Assembly: GCA_017623255.1 (NCBI GenBank) | Contig: JAGAPL010000012.1 | Coordinates: 1 to 51,173, forward strand | DNA from: Clostridia bacterium | GTDB lineage: Bacteria; Bacillota; Clostridia; Oscillospirales; CAG-272 | DNA length: 51,173 bases | Reading direction: 5' to 3' | Shown: one piece after another, positions 27,801 to 35,189 of the stretch | Position numbering within the stretch: the first letter of the stretch is position 1 | Layout: every line of letters starts with the position of its first letter | Made by a program: the position numbers and the translations under genes | The notes under the pieces: generated by a model | Databases searched by the model: none | Told to the model about the DNA's origin: nothing | What the model saw: the letters and a program-made list of their open reading frames with translations, nothing else

Positions 27801-30800
27801 ACAAACGTTATGAACTGTGTCAATTGTGATTTTGTTTTCTTCCTTGATTGCATTGAGAGCAGCCTGAATCTTTGTCTGTACAGACGCCATATTCTCAGCT
27901 GTCAGAACGCCTTCCTTGAGGGAAACAGAACCAACATATTCCTTACCGTTTACGTCAAGGAGCACTTTAACATCAATAGATCCGGGACCTGCTGCTGCAA
28001 TGGAAGCAACCCATGTCATAGGTTCAGGAACAGCATCAAAGTGCAGGCCTGTGCCGTTGAGTGCATCGAGAGCATCAAGAAGATCTACGATTGCTGCATT
28101 GTTTACATCAAGAATGTTTGCATTGGGAGCTGTGAGAGAAGCATTGATTACTGCAAACTGAGCCTTAAGCTCTGTGAACATTCCGTCATATGCCTGGTCA
28201 ACAAGCAAAGCCCAAAGATTATCATCATTCTCAATAATTGTGATGAGGCCGAGCATCTTATTGATCTCTGCCTTGTAGCTTTCATAGTTCTGATAATAAG
28301 GAAGCATATTATCAACCTTACCATCACTATTGCCATCACACTGTTTAAGAAGTGTATAAATTACAAGCTCGTTATTATTCTTACCAAGTTCGTCTACGAT
28401 GCCCTTGATTGCATCCTTAGCTTCCTGTGTGGAAGCAGCAATTGCTGCTGAGCTAAGATCGCCTGCATGAGCGCCGATTTTTTCGAGGTTGTTTCTCTGA
28501 CCGAGAAGAACATTGAGAGCTGCCTTCTGAGCTGCATACTCTTTGGAAAGTGTTTCCTGGAGGTTCAGCTTAGCAAGGATGTCATCAGCTGTGATCTCAC
28601 CTGCTGTTGCGCTTTCGAGCGCGCCAACTGTGATATCAAGTTCGTATGCAACTTCAAGACTACCGTAAGCGTTGTCCGTGAGAGTTGCTGTATTTCCAAC
28701 GAAGTTTACTGTTTCGATGAGGTTACCTTCTTCGTCGTAGCTTGTTACGGAAGCGGGAGTCCACATAAGGCCAGCCATTTCAGCATCCACGTTGGAAACT
28801 GTGATTGTGTTACCGCCTGCAAGTACATCACTCTGGTCGATAACCGCTGTATCCTTATTAGGAGTTACGAGCCAGAAGGATTCGCCCTTATCAACGATTT
28901 CGTTTGTGATAACGCCTTCAGCGCTAACTGCAACGTTTGTCTTATCAATAAGGTCAACGATTGTCTGATACTGATCAGCCTTACCTTCTGTTCTTGTGAT
29001 AACTGTTTCGCCAAGGATTTCTACTTTCATTCCCTGGTTCTTCGCAGCACCGTTTACTGTGTAGATATAAGCAAGCTTGTTGCCTTCCGCATCAGAACCT
29101 GTGTGCTTGGGAAGCATTACCACGGAACCATAGTATGCTTTATCCGTTTTGATAAGGCTACCATCTTCCTCGAAATAGTTCACTGTGTAAACAGCGGGAG
29201 TAAACTTAACTGTAATTACACCGTCAGAATCAATTACGTCTGAAACTGTATCTTCTGTTATGTCTTCATAGTAATTACCAACATTTTCTTCATCACCGAG
29301 ATCCATAACATAACCGGCTTCTTCCCAAGCCGCAAGAGCCTTAAATCTGAGCTCATTTACAGCGTTCATTACCTCAAGCTTGGAAGAATCCTTACGGAGT
29401 GTGATTGTTTCTGTAAACTTTTCAAGAGATACAAGATCAAGAACGTCGGGAGTTTTGTCTGCAACGTAACCTTCAACTGTGATTACGATATCAAACATAC
29501 TCATATTGTACTTGGATTCAGCAGTTGCAACTTCAAGAACCTCAATAACATCAGCGTCTGTATATGTCTTAGGTTCTGCAATAAGTCTCACGTTCTTTGT
29601 GATATCAGCATAGTCTGCGCCGGGAACAAGTACTTCGTCTACGTTCCATCCGTTATTGTCAAAACGATCGATAACGGGCTTTACTGCTTCGCAGAAACCG
29701 TTAAGAACTTCTACAAGGAGATTGAGCATAGGAGCCATATCCTTAAGCTGAGCAATCTGGGCCTCAAGTTCTTCAAGCTGATTGATATTTGCTTCAAACT
29801 CAGGGAGAGCAACCTCTGCTGCTGCGAGCATGCTTGCAGCGTCTTCAAGCTTAGAAAGGTTTGTTTCTACAAGAGTAAGAAGATTAATAACTGTATCCAG
29901 TTTAGAAAGCGCGCCCTCAACTACAACGAGAGAATCCTTAGCTTCATTAAGCTTAGGAAGATATGTTTCGTCAATAGCTACCACGCCATCCTTAGCTGCA
30001 GCAAGACTACTCTTGATTGTAGGAATTTTTTCATTGAGTGTCTTCAGGCCTGCTATAGCGTCTTCAGCCTGCTTAAGCTGATCCACATAGCTTGCAACAC
30101 CTGCAACAGCAGCGCCCATACCGTAGTTATTTGCGCTTGCAACAAGATTAGAAAGGCTTGCTGAATCAGTTACGGGAACGAGACCTGCCATCTGAAGCAT
30201 TGCATATTTTGTGCCTGCCGCAGTCTTGATTGCACCATTGATTGTTTCAATAACAGAAGCATACTGATTTTCTGCTTCAGTTATCTTACCGGGAAGATTG
30301 CTTTCAAGAACATTGATTTCATTGATAAGAGAATCAAGTTCATCTTCATTTGTAACAGTTGTTGTTGTTACGCCGAGAGCATTGAGCTGAGTAGCATAAG
30401 GAGCCATCTGCTCTGTTACAGCAGCAAAAACATTTTCTCTGATCTTGCCAAGAGCAACGATGTTCTTTTCAACATCTGCAGAACCAGCTATTGTAGCTGA
30501 ACCACCGTTAGCATCAAGTTCATCTGCATATCCGGAGCTCGCAATCACGCCCTCTATAGCTGCGCAAACATCTGCTTTAAGTGCTGCAAGTTCGTTCTTA
30601 AGGAACTTAACGTCTTCAGCTATTTTATACTCTTTGCTTGTTACGCTTTCAGGAAGAACATCTTTGTTATCCTGAACAAGTGTGTTGATTTCAACAAGAG
30701 CTTCGTCTCTCTTAGCTTTGACATCATCAGAAAGCTTTGTGAGACTTGCGCTTGTGATATCTTCTTTCTTTGTAGGAACGTCGATACCTGTTACACCCTG

Positions 30801-32096
30801 AGAGCTCAAAGTAACCTTGAGAGCCATAAGAATAGACTGAAGCTGAGTTTTCTGTGTGTCAACATAAGCGTTGATATCAGCTTCAAGCTGCTGGAGCTCA
30901 GCAAGATCCTTAACGCCATCATAGCCAATCGCTGTCTTCAGCGCATCGGGAAGCTTAGCATCAAGTTCTGCACTGATCTGCTCATAAGGCTTTTCTTCTG
31001 CATAGTACGCATCAATAATTTCTATAGCTGCTTCGATGTCCTTATACATTTCCGCAAACGCGCCGCCCAGATCTTCAAACTGCTCGAAATTAACATTAAG
31101 AGCATTTTCAAGTTCTGCATAAGCAGCATCATCTGCAATCATTTCAAGAACGCTGAGATCAGCATAGTTTTCATAGAAAGTATTGATCAAAAGTCCGCCG
31201 GCAGCCTGCTGCTGAACGAGACCGGGATTGCCTGAACCCGCATTGGAGATATGCTGCTTTACTCTGTTCTTAAGTTCAAAAGCGATTTCAACCCACTCTC
31301 CGTTAGGAAGCTGCTGTTCAACATCCTCAAGGTATTTACCGCTTTCTTCATTCACAAAGTATGCATTGAGCATATCGATCATTGTGCCACCCTCAAGCTG
31401 TTCAAGGGGAAGCTTGGTTGTCAGCAAGTTTGTGATATCAGCAGGAGAAAGTTTGAATTCCTGTCCGCTGATAACTGTTTCATAGCAAACAGTTTTATTG
31501 ATAAGATCCATATACTGAACATCCTCAGCAAGAAGACCTGCTGCATTAAGGAGCTTCAGCTGCACTGCTGTTGTTACAGCGGAGGGATCTTTGATGCTTT
31601 CTGTATCAAGTACATAAGTTACTACGATGGAGAAAGCATTTTCGGCATATGTGTATTTACCTACACTAACCGCCTTGTTTCCTTCCGAAACAAGTTCAAT
31701 GTCGTTTTCCTTAACTTCGGAACCGACAACCACGTCAAATGTTGTAGGATACCAGGTATTTCCCTTAGCATCTACAAATGCATTGACAGTTACAGTCTTG
31801 TCATCTTCATTTACGATAACAAGATTGTCTGAATCCTTAACTTCTTCAGGAGGGAGAGTGTACTCAATAGTAACATCTCCAACAATCTGACCTGTAGCAA
31901 GGATTTCCTTTTCTGCGCTGGTTATTTTGCCCGCTTCAGCATAAGCTTCTGCCATGATCTGACCGAGTGTGGGCGCGTGTTCGTGCTCACCGGCAGCGGC
32001 AGGCATTATGAGACTCAGGTTGGCTGTTGACAGCAGCATAGCCAAAACCAGAAGCAGTGATACGCATCGCTTAAAATTTTTGAAACCTACGTTCAT
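21894..32096 (-). CDS. Giant secreted protein with CxxC repeats and C-terminal dockerin
   Basis: 3400 residues from ATG 32094-32096 behind AGGAGG. Signal peptide 1-36 (ends PAAAGE). Residues about 300-830 are mainly helical and could form a long rod. MucBP-like beta blocks lie at about 960-1035 and 1448-1540 (YTVNYFEEDG; YVYSYTYTVNG), and a beta-helix-like stretch at about 1910-2025 (LLDLNGKKVLGDI). Residues about 2505-3180 hold about twelve cysteine-pair modules (CSVCG, CELCG, CNGCG, CTVCG and others), including two nearly identical 47-residue copies. Residues 3332-3400 are a dockerin: two calcium loops, DLNGDGQVKSGD and DINGDGQVRSGD. Dockerins bind cohesins, so the protein is probably held on a partner at the cell surface. 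It opens the minus-strand cluster behind a candidate promoter. No catalytic domain was recognised; adhesion or scaffolding is likely. Confidence 0.9.
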   Translation of the reverse strand: MNVGFKNFKRCVSLLLVLAMLLSTANLSLIMPAAAGEHEHAPTLGQIMAEAYAEAGKITSAEKEILATGQIVGDVTIEYTLPPEEVKDSDNLVIVNEDDKTVTVNAFVDAKGNTWYPTTFDVVVGSEVKENDIELVSEGNKAVSVGKYTYAENAFSIVVTYVLDTESIKDPSAVTTAVQLKLLNAAGLLAEDVQYMDLINKTVCYETVISGQEFKLSPADITNLLTTKLPLEQLEGGTMIDMLNAYFVNEESGKYLEDVEQQLPNGEWVEIAFELKNRVKQHISNAGSGNPGLVQQQAAGGLLINTFYENYADLSVLEMIADDAAYAELENALNVNFEQFEDLGGAFAEMYKDIEAAIEIIDAYYAEEKPYEQISAELDAKLPDALKTAIGYDGVKDLAELQQLEADINAYVDTQKTQLQSILMALKVTLSSQGVTGIDVPTKKEDITSASLTKLSDDVKAKRDEALVEINTLVQDNKDVLPESVTSKEYKIAEDVKFLKNELAALKADVCAAIEGVIASSGYADELDANGGSATIAGSADVEKNIVALGKIRENVFAAVTEQMAPYATQLNALGVTTTTVTNEDELDSLINEINVLESNLPGKITEAENQYASVIETINGAIKTAAGTKYAMLQMAGLVPVTDSASLSNLVASANNYGMGAAVAGVASYVDQLKQAEDAIAGLKTLNEKIPTIKSSLAAAKDGVVAIDETYLPKLNEAKDSLVVVEGALSKLDTVINLLTLVETNLSKLEDAASMLAAAEVALPEFEANINQLEELEAQIAQLKDMAPMLNLLVEVLNGFCEAVKPVIDRFDNNGWNVDEVLVPGADYADITKNVRLIAEPKTYTDADVIEVLEVATAESKYNMSMFDIVITVEGYVADKTPDVLDLVSLEKFTETITLRKDSSKLEVMNAVNELRFKALAAWEEAGYVMDLGDEENVGNYYEDITEDTVSDVIDSDGVITVKFTPAVYTVNYFEEDGSLIKTDKAYYGSVVMLPKHTGSDAEGNKLAYIYTVNGAAKNQGMKVEILGETVITRTEGKADQYQTIVDLIDKTNVAVSAEGVITNEIVDKGESFWLVTPNKDTAVIDQSDVLAGGNTITVSNVDAEMAGLMWTPASVTSYDEEGNLIETVNFVGNTATLTDNAYGSLEVAYELDITVGALESATAGEITADDILAKLNLQETLSKEYAAQKAALNVLLGQRNNLEKIGAHAGDLSSAAIAASTQEAKDAIKGIVDELGKNNNELVIYTLLKQCDGNSDGKVDNMLPYYQNYESYKAEINKMLGLITIIENDDNLWALLVDQAYDGMFTELKAQFAVINASLTAPNANILDVNNAAIVDLLDALDALNGTGLHFDAVPEPMTWVASIAAAGPGSIDVKVLLDVNGKEYVGSVSLKEGVLTAENMASVQTKIQAALNAIKEENKITIDTVHNVCTFVTPVVGDMISAETVISETWTAKKYTVKIEGAADVTLTYTDATAGNGVTLPGTSSNDIAYVYSYTYTVNGETKTFEQYVGAEGVKIQFPRADFDAIFADGTVVITRTEINLVEKRLIELFDAMKGAAVLTKNAEGKYAAVLPIVPSMDGAKTGLGNFAMGLVMGGSNYGYIGMGDGVLYDGSQYSLQTIVDVVMNSGVGTQTIIDVVDEKGNIDHMTLNGYNVIGAYDVDKLGGQIIKTTMSFGATEADAVEIDFYITLAEATDLIMKARKALVAASPYVSVVCENGMANAEITLPDQVYALYVAALSAVGEINLDNIDELNNQVAITYLLTVLDPVLNGEITTANIDKTLANLGQNFKLTGTTYGKIYNAVVKLYDTDAEYFDANGNYILPINNIGINSVTARLQGMVDEMIASMGVDLSIDLGTLIKEYKTAEEEIDGINVTLSAKLTNTEVEYAAILVDLKAATKDIIHIYTAEELVANAPKLVGPAAIILLDDVAGDLVFNAKTLLDLNGKKVLGDITANNTVVISDSTGNNADSGIVYGAVSGSATVVGGKYGHDVSAFLKAGYAQDANGLVYNKLFSVAVDGNDVTITLNATPSDLKEMLNKKSIASVGIDFVVDLLVNNYDVAALTVDGKQVYDINVEDIIGLVAGTNRVDNAIDKVLACVSAPELADLFNTVVADLTDFAALQAALEGDGKVASYEATVAPWVFELDVVNDALTANIVSSDETETYVINVVVDGDYKDELAIIAGALADTAVVESELTLEDIVRNDNDEIVVNGAYAGSVELDFTKDARYVIMMAVVLASNTDNAALKADVVEAIDAYYADHTLTYLEKAFDSVTAKQLCDALGNVARGEKFTAMVKSLKLSADAEADIIDRIGDEAMGYSLVIEVVGALLRQLEARELLETVTESGRTLGSVKKSDAEGKYYGFSKGKTFTGNKNIYSSYSVAYNVDVTEVNVTVRLFPEEKAIVVNDAEGKLVGWYDTLSDAFAALEADVSESFTVIVVEAVEATADINVSKSVDLVTNNNVTFGDYKFVLTADGASVDSDVALSAVVSDEETLHLIADDAEYVYTAEDHDWSDWTVTTESTCTEEGEEERACSVCGRTETQKVAVDPDGHKWGDWTTTKEPDCTEDGEEVRVCELCGKEETNVLAATGHAYVYTFNWVGYECETMTVTCSNTDCDLNDTVDVTVTSEQTIDPDCCTTGEKVYTAKATYNGVDHYDTKTEVLPELGHNPDLDNFKITNVEYVPATSTFALRATVIEGYFEYTVTTTCERCDEPFEDTFTVEANKIAPDCFTDGEYNATVEYVEVWGVQVPVSAEDQAKFKEVIPSEGHDYVDYPAQEPTCTDEGWDAYKVCNGCGESTQVIKPALGHEYMLDEANCVWAADYSTCTMTFTCARGCGFEDTKVVNSTIVPVPPTCVDDAKAEVTASVEYEGETYTVTKTVVAPGTATGVHTPGTAVQENVVSATCGADGSYDEVVYCTVCDAELSREAKVIPATGAHTHGTAVQENVVGATCGADGSYDEVVYCTVCNAELSREAKVIPATGEHTPVVDAAVEATCTTTGLTEGSHCDVCGTIIVAQEVVDALGHTWDAGVVTAPTCTEDGYTTYTCTVCGETKVEPGEAATGHTFVYDSETWGAGNGTCTITIKCACGETVVLDATVTSEVTTNADCVNAEITTYTATAEYEGKTYTATTTAETAPAKGHNFNKIVNVDDPWVFDITAMTATMTIECENCDAVYTIVAEITATTDPVSGDTTYSIVVDPELEAELNKLQNLPGFDFDKFVNADHVVIGKPAISDVKLNNHADLFGYNVKMGAEENILFLDLHYLGITLDEFKAMIQASTFENDANGYVDITVDNELHESGRVGTGLKITMTATNTAGESATLKLTIIVLGDLNGDGQVKSGDASVASQITIGTYTATNYQILAADINGDGQVRSGDKSMICKKNIELMDQYYSFCKA
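23142..23423 (-). repeat. 141-bp tandem duplication inside the giant gene
   Basis: Copies at 23283-23423 and 23142-23282, each encoding 47 residues with one CTVC pair and nearly identical at the protein level (for example QENVV-x-ATCGADGSYDEV). The other cysteine-pair modules of the array are far more diverged, so this duplication is recent. Confidence 0.85.
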
Positions 32097-32272
32097 AATT
32101 CTGCGATCCTCCTATAGAAAATTTGCTAAATATGGTTACGGGGCAAGTTGAGCTAAATCGGATCCCATTTACCCTTTATAAAGCATATATCCCCAATATA
32201 TACTTTAAAGAAGGAAAATGTTGAGATCGCGATTTTGCATACAATTACCACCATAAACTATATTTGTAATTA

Positions 32273-32301
32273 ATTGTACCATAAAACCATAGGTTTGTAA
32301 A
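32273..32301 (-). promoter_or_regulatory. Candidate sigma-A promoter for the giant gene and the cluster
   Basis: TTTACA (32296-32301) and TACAAT (32273-32278) on the minus strand, 17 nt apart, about 177 nt upstream of the ATG at 32096. The resulting leader of about 170 nt is long enough to carry regulation, but no known riboswitch was recognised in it. Confidence 0.5.
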
Positions 32302-32600
32302 TATTTTATGCAAAAAAAGTTCCATAAATATTGAAAAATCTCAGCTTTTCTCTATTGCATTTTGCACAAATAATCCAAGAGTGTTTTTAGTTATTTTCCA
32401 TGTCTAAAAAGCTTATATTTCTGTCTAAATCCATAGTCATTCGCAAAACCAAAACCGGCTCTTAATTTAATTTTATACATTTGCCTTGGCGTTTTAGTCA
32501 TTTTCCTTTGTCACATGATTGTATATTTAGTATTATTTATTTATATGTTGTTTTGTACATTATGCGATATTTTGTATTTTTGAGCAACAATCGAGTGACA
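32302..32600. other. AT-rich intergenic stretch, no gene seen
   Basis: Together with the leader, the gap from 32097 to 32668 holds no convincing coding frame on either strand. This part is very AT-rich, with several TATTTAT-like stretches but no further clear promoter or structured RNA. It separates the surface cluster from the MATE gene. Confidence 0.5.
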
Positions 32601-32630
32601 AAAAAGAACCGCTTTCGCGGTCCTTTTTTT
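32601..32630 (-). terminator. Intrinsic terminator of the MATE gene
   Basis: Stem arms 32606-32612 and 32617-32623 around loop tttc, fully paired in the minus-strand RNA with one G-U pair, followed by six T on that strand. It also has a T-run on the plus strand, so it could work both ways. Confidence 0.85.
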
Positions 32631-32668
32631 GTTTTTATGCAATTGAATATATTTTAAGCTTTGTACAT

Positions 32669-34075
32669 TTAGTTATTGGTTTTTACATCATTTTTTAATT
32701 TTTTATCCATCTCAATCTTTCTGAAAAACATCAACAAAACCACCGTAGCGATAATACTCAAAAGAATTTCAGCAAACGTTTGAGCATATGCAAGACCATA
32801 AAGAGGCACGATTTTGTTGAAAATAACGGTAAACGGAATCTCAAAAATCACCTTTCTGAGCACCGCAAACACCAATGAAATACCACCTTTTCCGCACGCC
32901 TGGAATATACCTACAGTGATAAAATCTATAGCTATGAAAACAAGTGTGAGGCAGAATCCTCTCAAAATGCGCGCTCCAATATACACAATTTCATCATTTG
33001 ACATAAACAATCGGACAAGATTTTCTGAATTTACTCTGAAAAAGATCGTTGCAATAATGAGAAAAATCACTGATATTCTGACAGAAAACAACACGGTTTT
33101 CTTCATCCTCGTTATGTTTTTTGAGGCAAAATTATATCCAATCAAAGGCATAATTCCCTGAGAAAGTCCCATCGCAACGGAAAAAGCAACCTGATTTACC
33201 TTCTGTGCAATACCCATACCTGCCACAGCATCAGGCCCGAAGGACGCAGTCAGATTATTGAATATAGTCATACCCATGACGTTCAGCAAATTCTGAATAG
33301 CAGCAGGAATCCCTACTCCAAACACACCCAAAACTATCTCTTTTTCAAAGGAGAACTTGCGGGGATCAATGCACACATAAGTCTTTTGACGTCTTACTAT
33401 CAGCAAAACAAAATAATAAATGCAGGCAAAGCAGTTAGAAACAAATGTCGCAAGACCGGCTCCCACTGCACCCATATTAAGAAACTGAGGCAAAATAAAC
33501 AGTGGATCCAGAATTATATTGAACAAGCAACCACTCATAGTTCCTATACTTGCGTGCAGCGCCGAGCCTTCCGCCCTGACCATATTTGACAGCAACACAT
33601 TAAGTATGGACGGCAAAGCACCACAAGTGACTGTCCATAGCATATATTCCGAAGTTGCAACATAAGTTTCATCAGTTGCGCCAAGCAACGAAAGGAGAGG
33701 CACTTTGAACGCCGTTGTTACAATTGAAAGCGTCAGCGCGCATATAGCACCACACCAGAAGCCAAAAGCAGAGCTTTTATAAACCGTTTCAAAATCATGC
33801 CTGCCCATAGCTCGGCTCATCATACTTGAGCTTCCGACACCAAACAAATTAGTTATGGCATAAAAAGCCATCATAACAGGAGCTGCAAGAGTTACCGCAG
33901 AGTTTTGAATGGGATCATTCAGCATTCCCACAAAGAAAGTGTCCGCCAGATTATAAAAAATCATAACAAGCGAAGACATTATAGTAGGAATCGTCAGCGT
34001 TAAAAACGCTTTTGGGATAGGGGTTCTTTCAAATAGTTCCGTTTTTTTGATATCTTCCATAGTCAATTTTTTCAC
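32669..34075 (-). CDS. MATE family multidrug/metabolite efflux transporter
   Basis: 468 residues with about twelve hydrophobic segments, the usual MATE length. The start region contains PIPKAFLTLTIPTIMSSLVMIFYNLADTFFVG, a typical MATE N-terminus with the N-x-x-D-x-x-F-V-G element of the first helices, and the middle contains GVGIPAAIQNLLN and GMGIAQKVNQVAFS. MATE proteins export drugs or metabolites in exchange for Na+ or H+. The GTG at 34073-34075 is used; an ATG five codons later is an alternative, and neither has a clear ribosome site. A promoter with TATAAT at 34093-34098 would give a very short leader. The gene stands alone between the surface cluster and the divergent DUF4349 gene. The substrate cannot be told from sequence. 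Confidence 0.93.
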   Translation of the reverse strand: MKKLTMEDIKKTELFERTPIPKAFLTLTIPTIMSSLVMIFYNLADTFFVGMLNDPIQNSAVTLAAPVMMAFYAITNLFGVGSSSMMSRAMGRHDFETVYKSSAFGFWCGAICALTLSIVTTAFKVPLLSLLGATDETYVATSEYMLWTVTCGALPSILNVLLSNMVRAEGSALHASIGTMSGCLFNIILDPLFILPQFLNMGAVGAGLATFVSNCFACIYYFVLLIVRRQKTYVCIDPRKFSFEKEIVLGVFGVGIPAAIQNLLNVMGMTIFNNLTASFGPDAVAGMGIAQKVNQVAFSVAMGLSQGIMPLIGYNFASKNITRMKKTVLFSVRISVIFLIIATIFFRVNSENLVRLFMSNDEIVYIGARILRGFCLTLVFIAIDFITVGIFQACGKGGISLVFAVLRKVIFEIPFTVIFNKIVPLYGLAYAQTFAEILLSIIATVVLLMFFRKIEMDKKLKNDVKTNN

Positions 34076-34092
34076 AAAGTTATATTTGCCTT

Positions 34093-34122
34093 ATTATAAC
34101 ACCAAAATTGTTGCCAGCACAA
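34093..34122 (-). promoter_or_regulatory. Candidate promoter of the MATE gene
   Basis: TTGTGC (34117-34122) and TATAAT (34093-34098) on the minus strand with an 18-nt spacer. The -10 is consensus and the -35 is weak. Confidence 0.4.
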
Positions 34123-34212
34123 TATTTTTTGAATATTTTTTAAAAATCACAAGGAATTACACATTTCAAAACGTATAACAAGTGAAAGCAAAAAGCAAAA
34201 GGAGGATATTAT

Positions 34213-35142
34213 ATGAAAAAGAATCTTTACAGAGCCACGCTTATCATCACAGTTTTGCTTCTGATCTTGTCTTCTTGCAGTACGAAAAACAATGCAGCTG
34301 AGGGCGACAGATATGACGGATCTGATATCATTTTGGATGAAAACGGCAGCATTCCGGAGACAGAGGCAGCAGGTTCTGTGCTTGGCAACTCGTCAAGCAC
34401 ATCGGAAGCACCGGCCAGGGACGGAAGAAAAATTATAGAAACCTTAAATCTGACCGTGCAGACCAAGGAGTTTGACAAGCTGCTGGACGATCTGAACGCA
34501 CAAATATCAACACTGGGCGGATATATCGAAAGCTCCAACATTTCAGGGCGTGAATCGGAATCCACAAGAAATCGCAGCGCAACATTCAACATCAGGATCC
34601 CCTGCGAAACCACCAATGATTTCACATCTTTTATATCTGACAACAGTGTTGTTATAAATGAGAGCGTTTCGACGAAGGACGTTACTCTCAGTTACGTAGA
34701 TATGGAAAGCAGAGTTTCTGCCCTTGAAAGCGAAAAAGCAGCCCTCGAAAAGCTGCTTGACAGCGCTTCAACCATGAGCGACATTGTGGCTGTGCGCGAT
34801 AAACTAACCGATGTTATTTATGAAATCGAATCCTACAAATCCAAGCTTCGCACATACGATAATCTAATAGAATACAGCACGGTTAACGTGCACATTTACG
34901 AAGTTGAGCGAACTGCCATAGTGGAGGAACAGACTGTTTTCCAGAAGATAGGAAACAACCTTAAGAATAATTTTGAAAACGTTTGGGTTGGTTTAGTGAA
35001 CATTTTCATATTCATCATCAGCGCTATCCCTTATCTGATTCCCATAGCCGTGATAGTAATCGCCTCTGTAGCTATCATACGCTTCAAAATCAAGAAAACC
35101 AAAGCAAAAAAAGAAACCGTAAACAAGGATATTAACAAATAA
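34213..35142 (+). CDS. DUF4349 domain lipoprotein
   Basis: 309 residues from ATG 34213, 7 nt after GGAGG. The signal peptide ends in ILSSC, a lipobox, so the mature protein should be lipidated at Cys22 and sit on the outer face of the membrane. An acidic linker is followed by the DUF4349 domain (about 75-235), with KIIETLNLTVQTKEFD, a GGYIESSN turn, and a coiled coil around SRVSALESEKAALEKLLDSA. A TM helix near the C-terminus (about 265-290) and a lysine-rich tail end the protein; this layout is usual for the family. The function of DUF4349 proteins is not established. The gene is monocistronic and ends in a shared terminator with mtlD. Confidence 0.92.
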   Translation: MKKNLYRATLIITVLLLILSSCSTKNNAAEGDRYDGSDIILDENGSIPETEAAGSVLGNSSSTSEAPARDGRKIIETLNLTVQTKEFDKLLDDLNAQISTLGGYIESSNISGRESESTRNRSATFNIRIPCETTNDFTSFISDNSVVINESVSTKDVTLSYVDMESRVSALESEKAALEKLLDSASTMSDIVAVRDKLTDVIYEIESYKSKLRTYDNLIEYSTVNVHIYEVERTAIVEEQTVFQKIGNNLKNNFENVWVGLVNIFIFIISAIPYLIPIAVIVIASVAIIRFKIKKTKAKKETVNKDINK

Positions 35143-35145
35143 GAA

Positions 35146-35179
35146 AATTGCGGAACTGAAAAATTTCAGTTCCGCAATT
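35146..35179. terminator. Bidirectional terminator between the DUF4349 gene and mtlD
   Basis: A 16-bp perfect stem (35146-35161 with 35164-35179) between two converging genes, followed by T-rich sequence on each strand. Confidence 0.85.
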
Positions 35180-35189
35180 CTGTTATTTC

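Noticed and set aside
32097-32272. Riboswitch in the leader of the giant gene
   Set aside because: The leader is long but AT-rich and I could not match it to any known riboswitch core.
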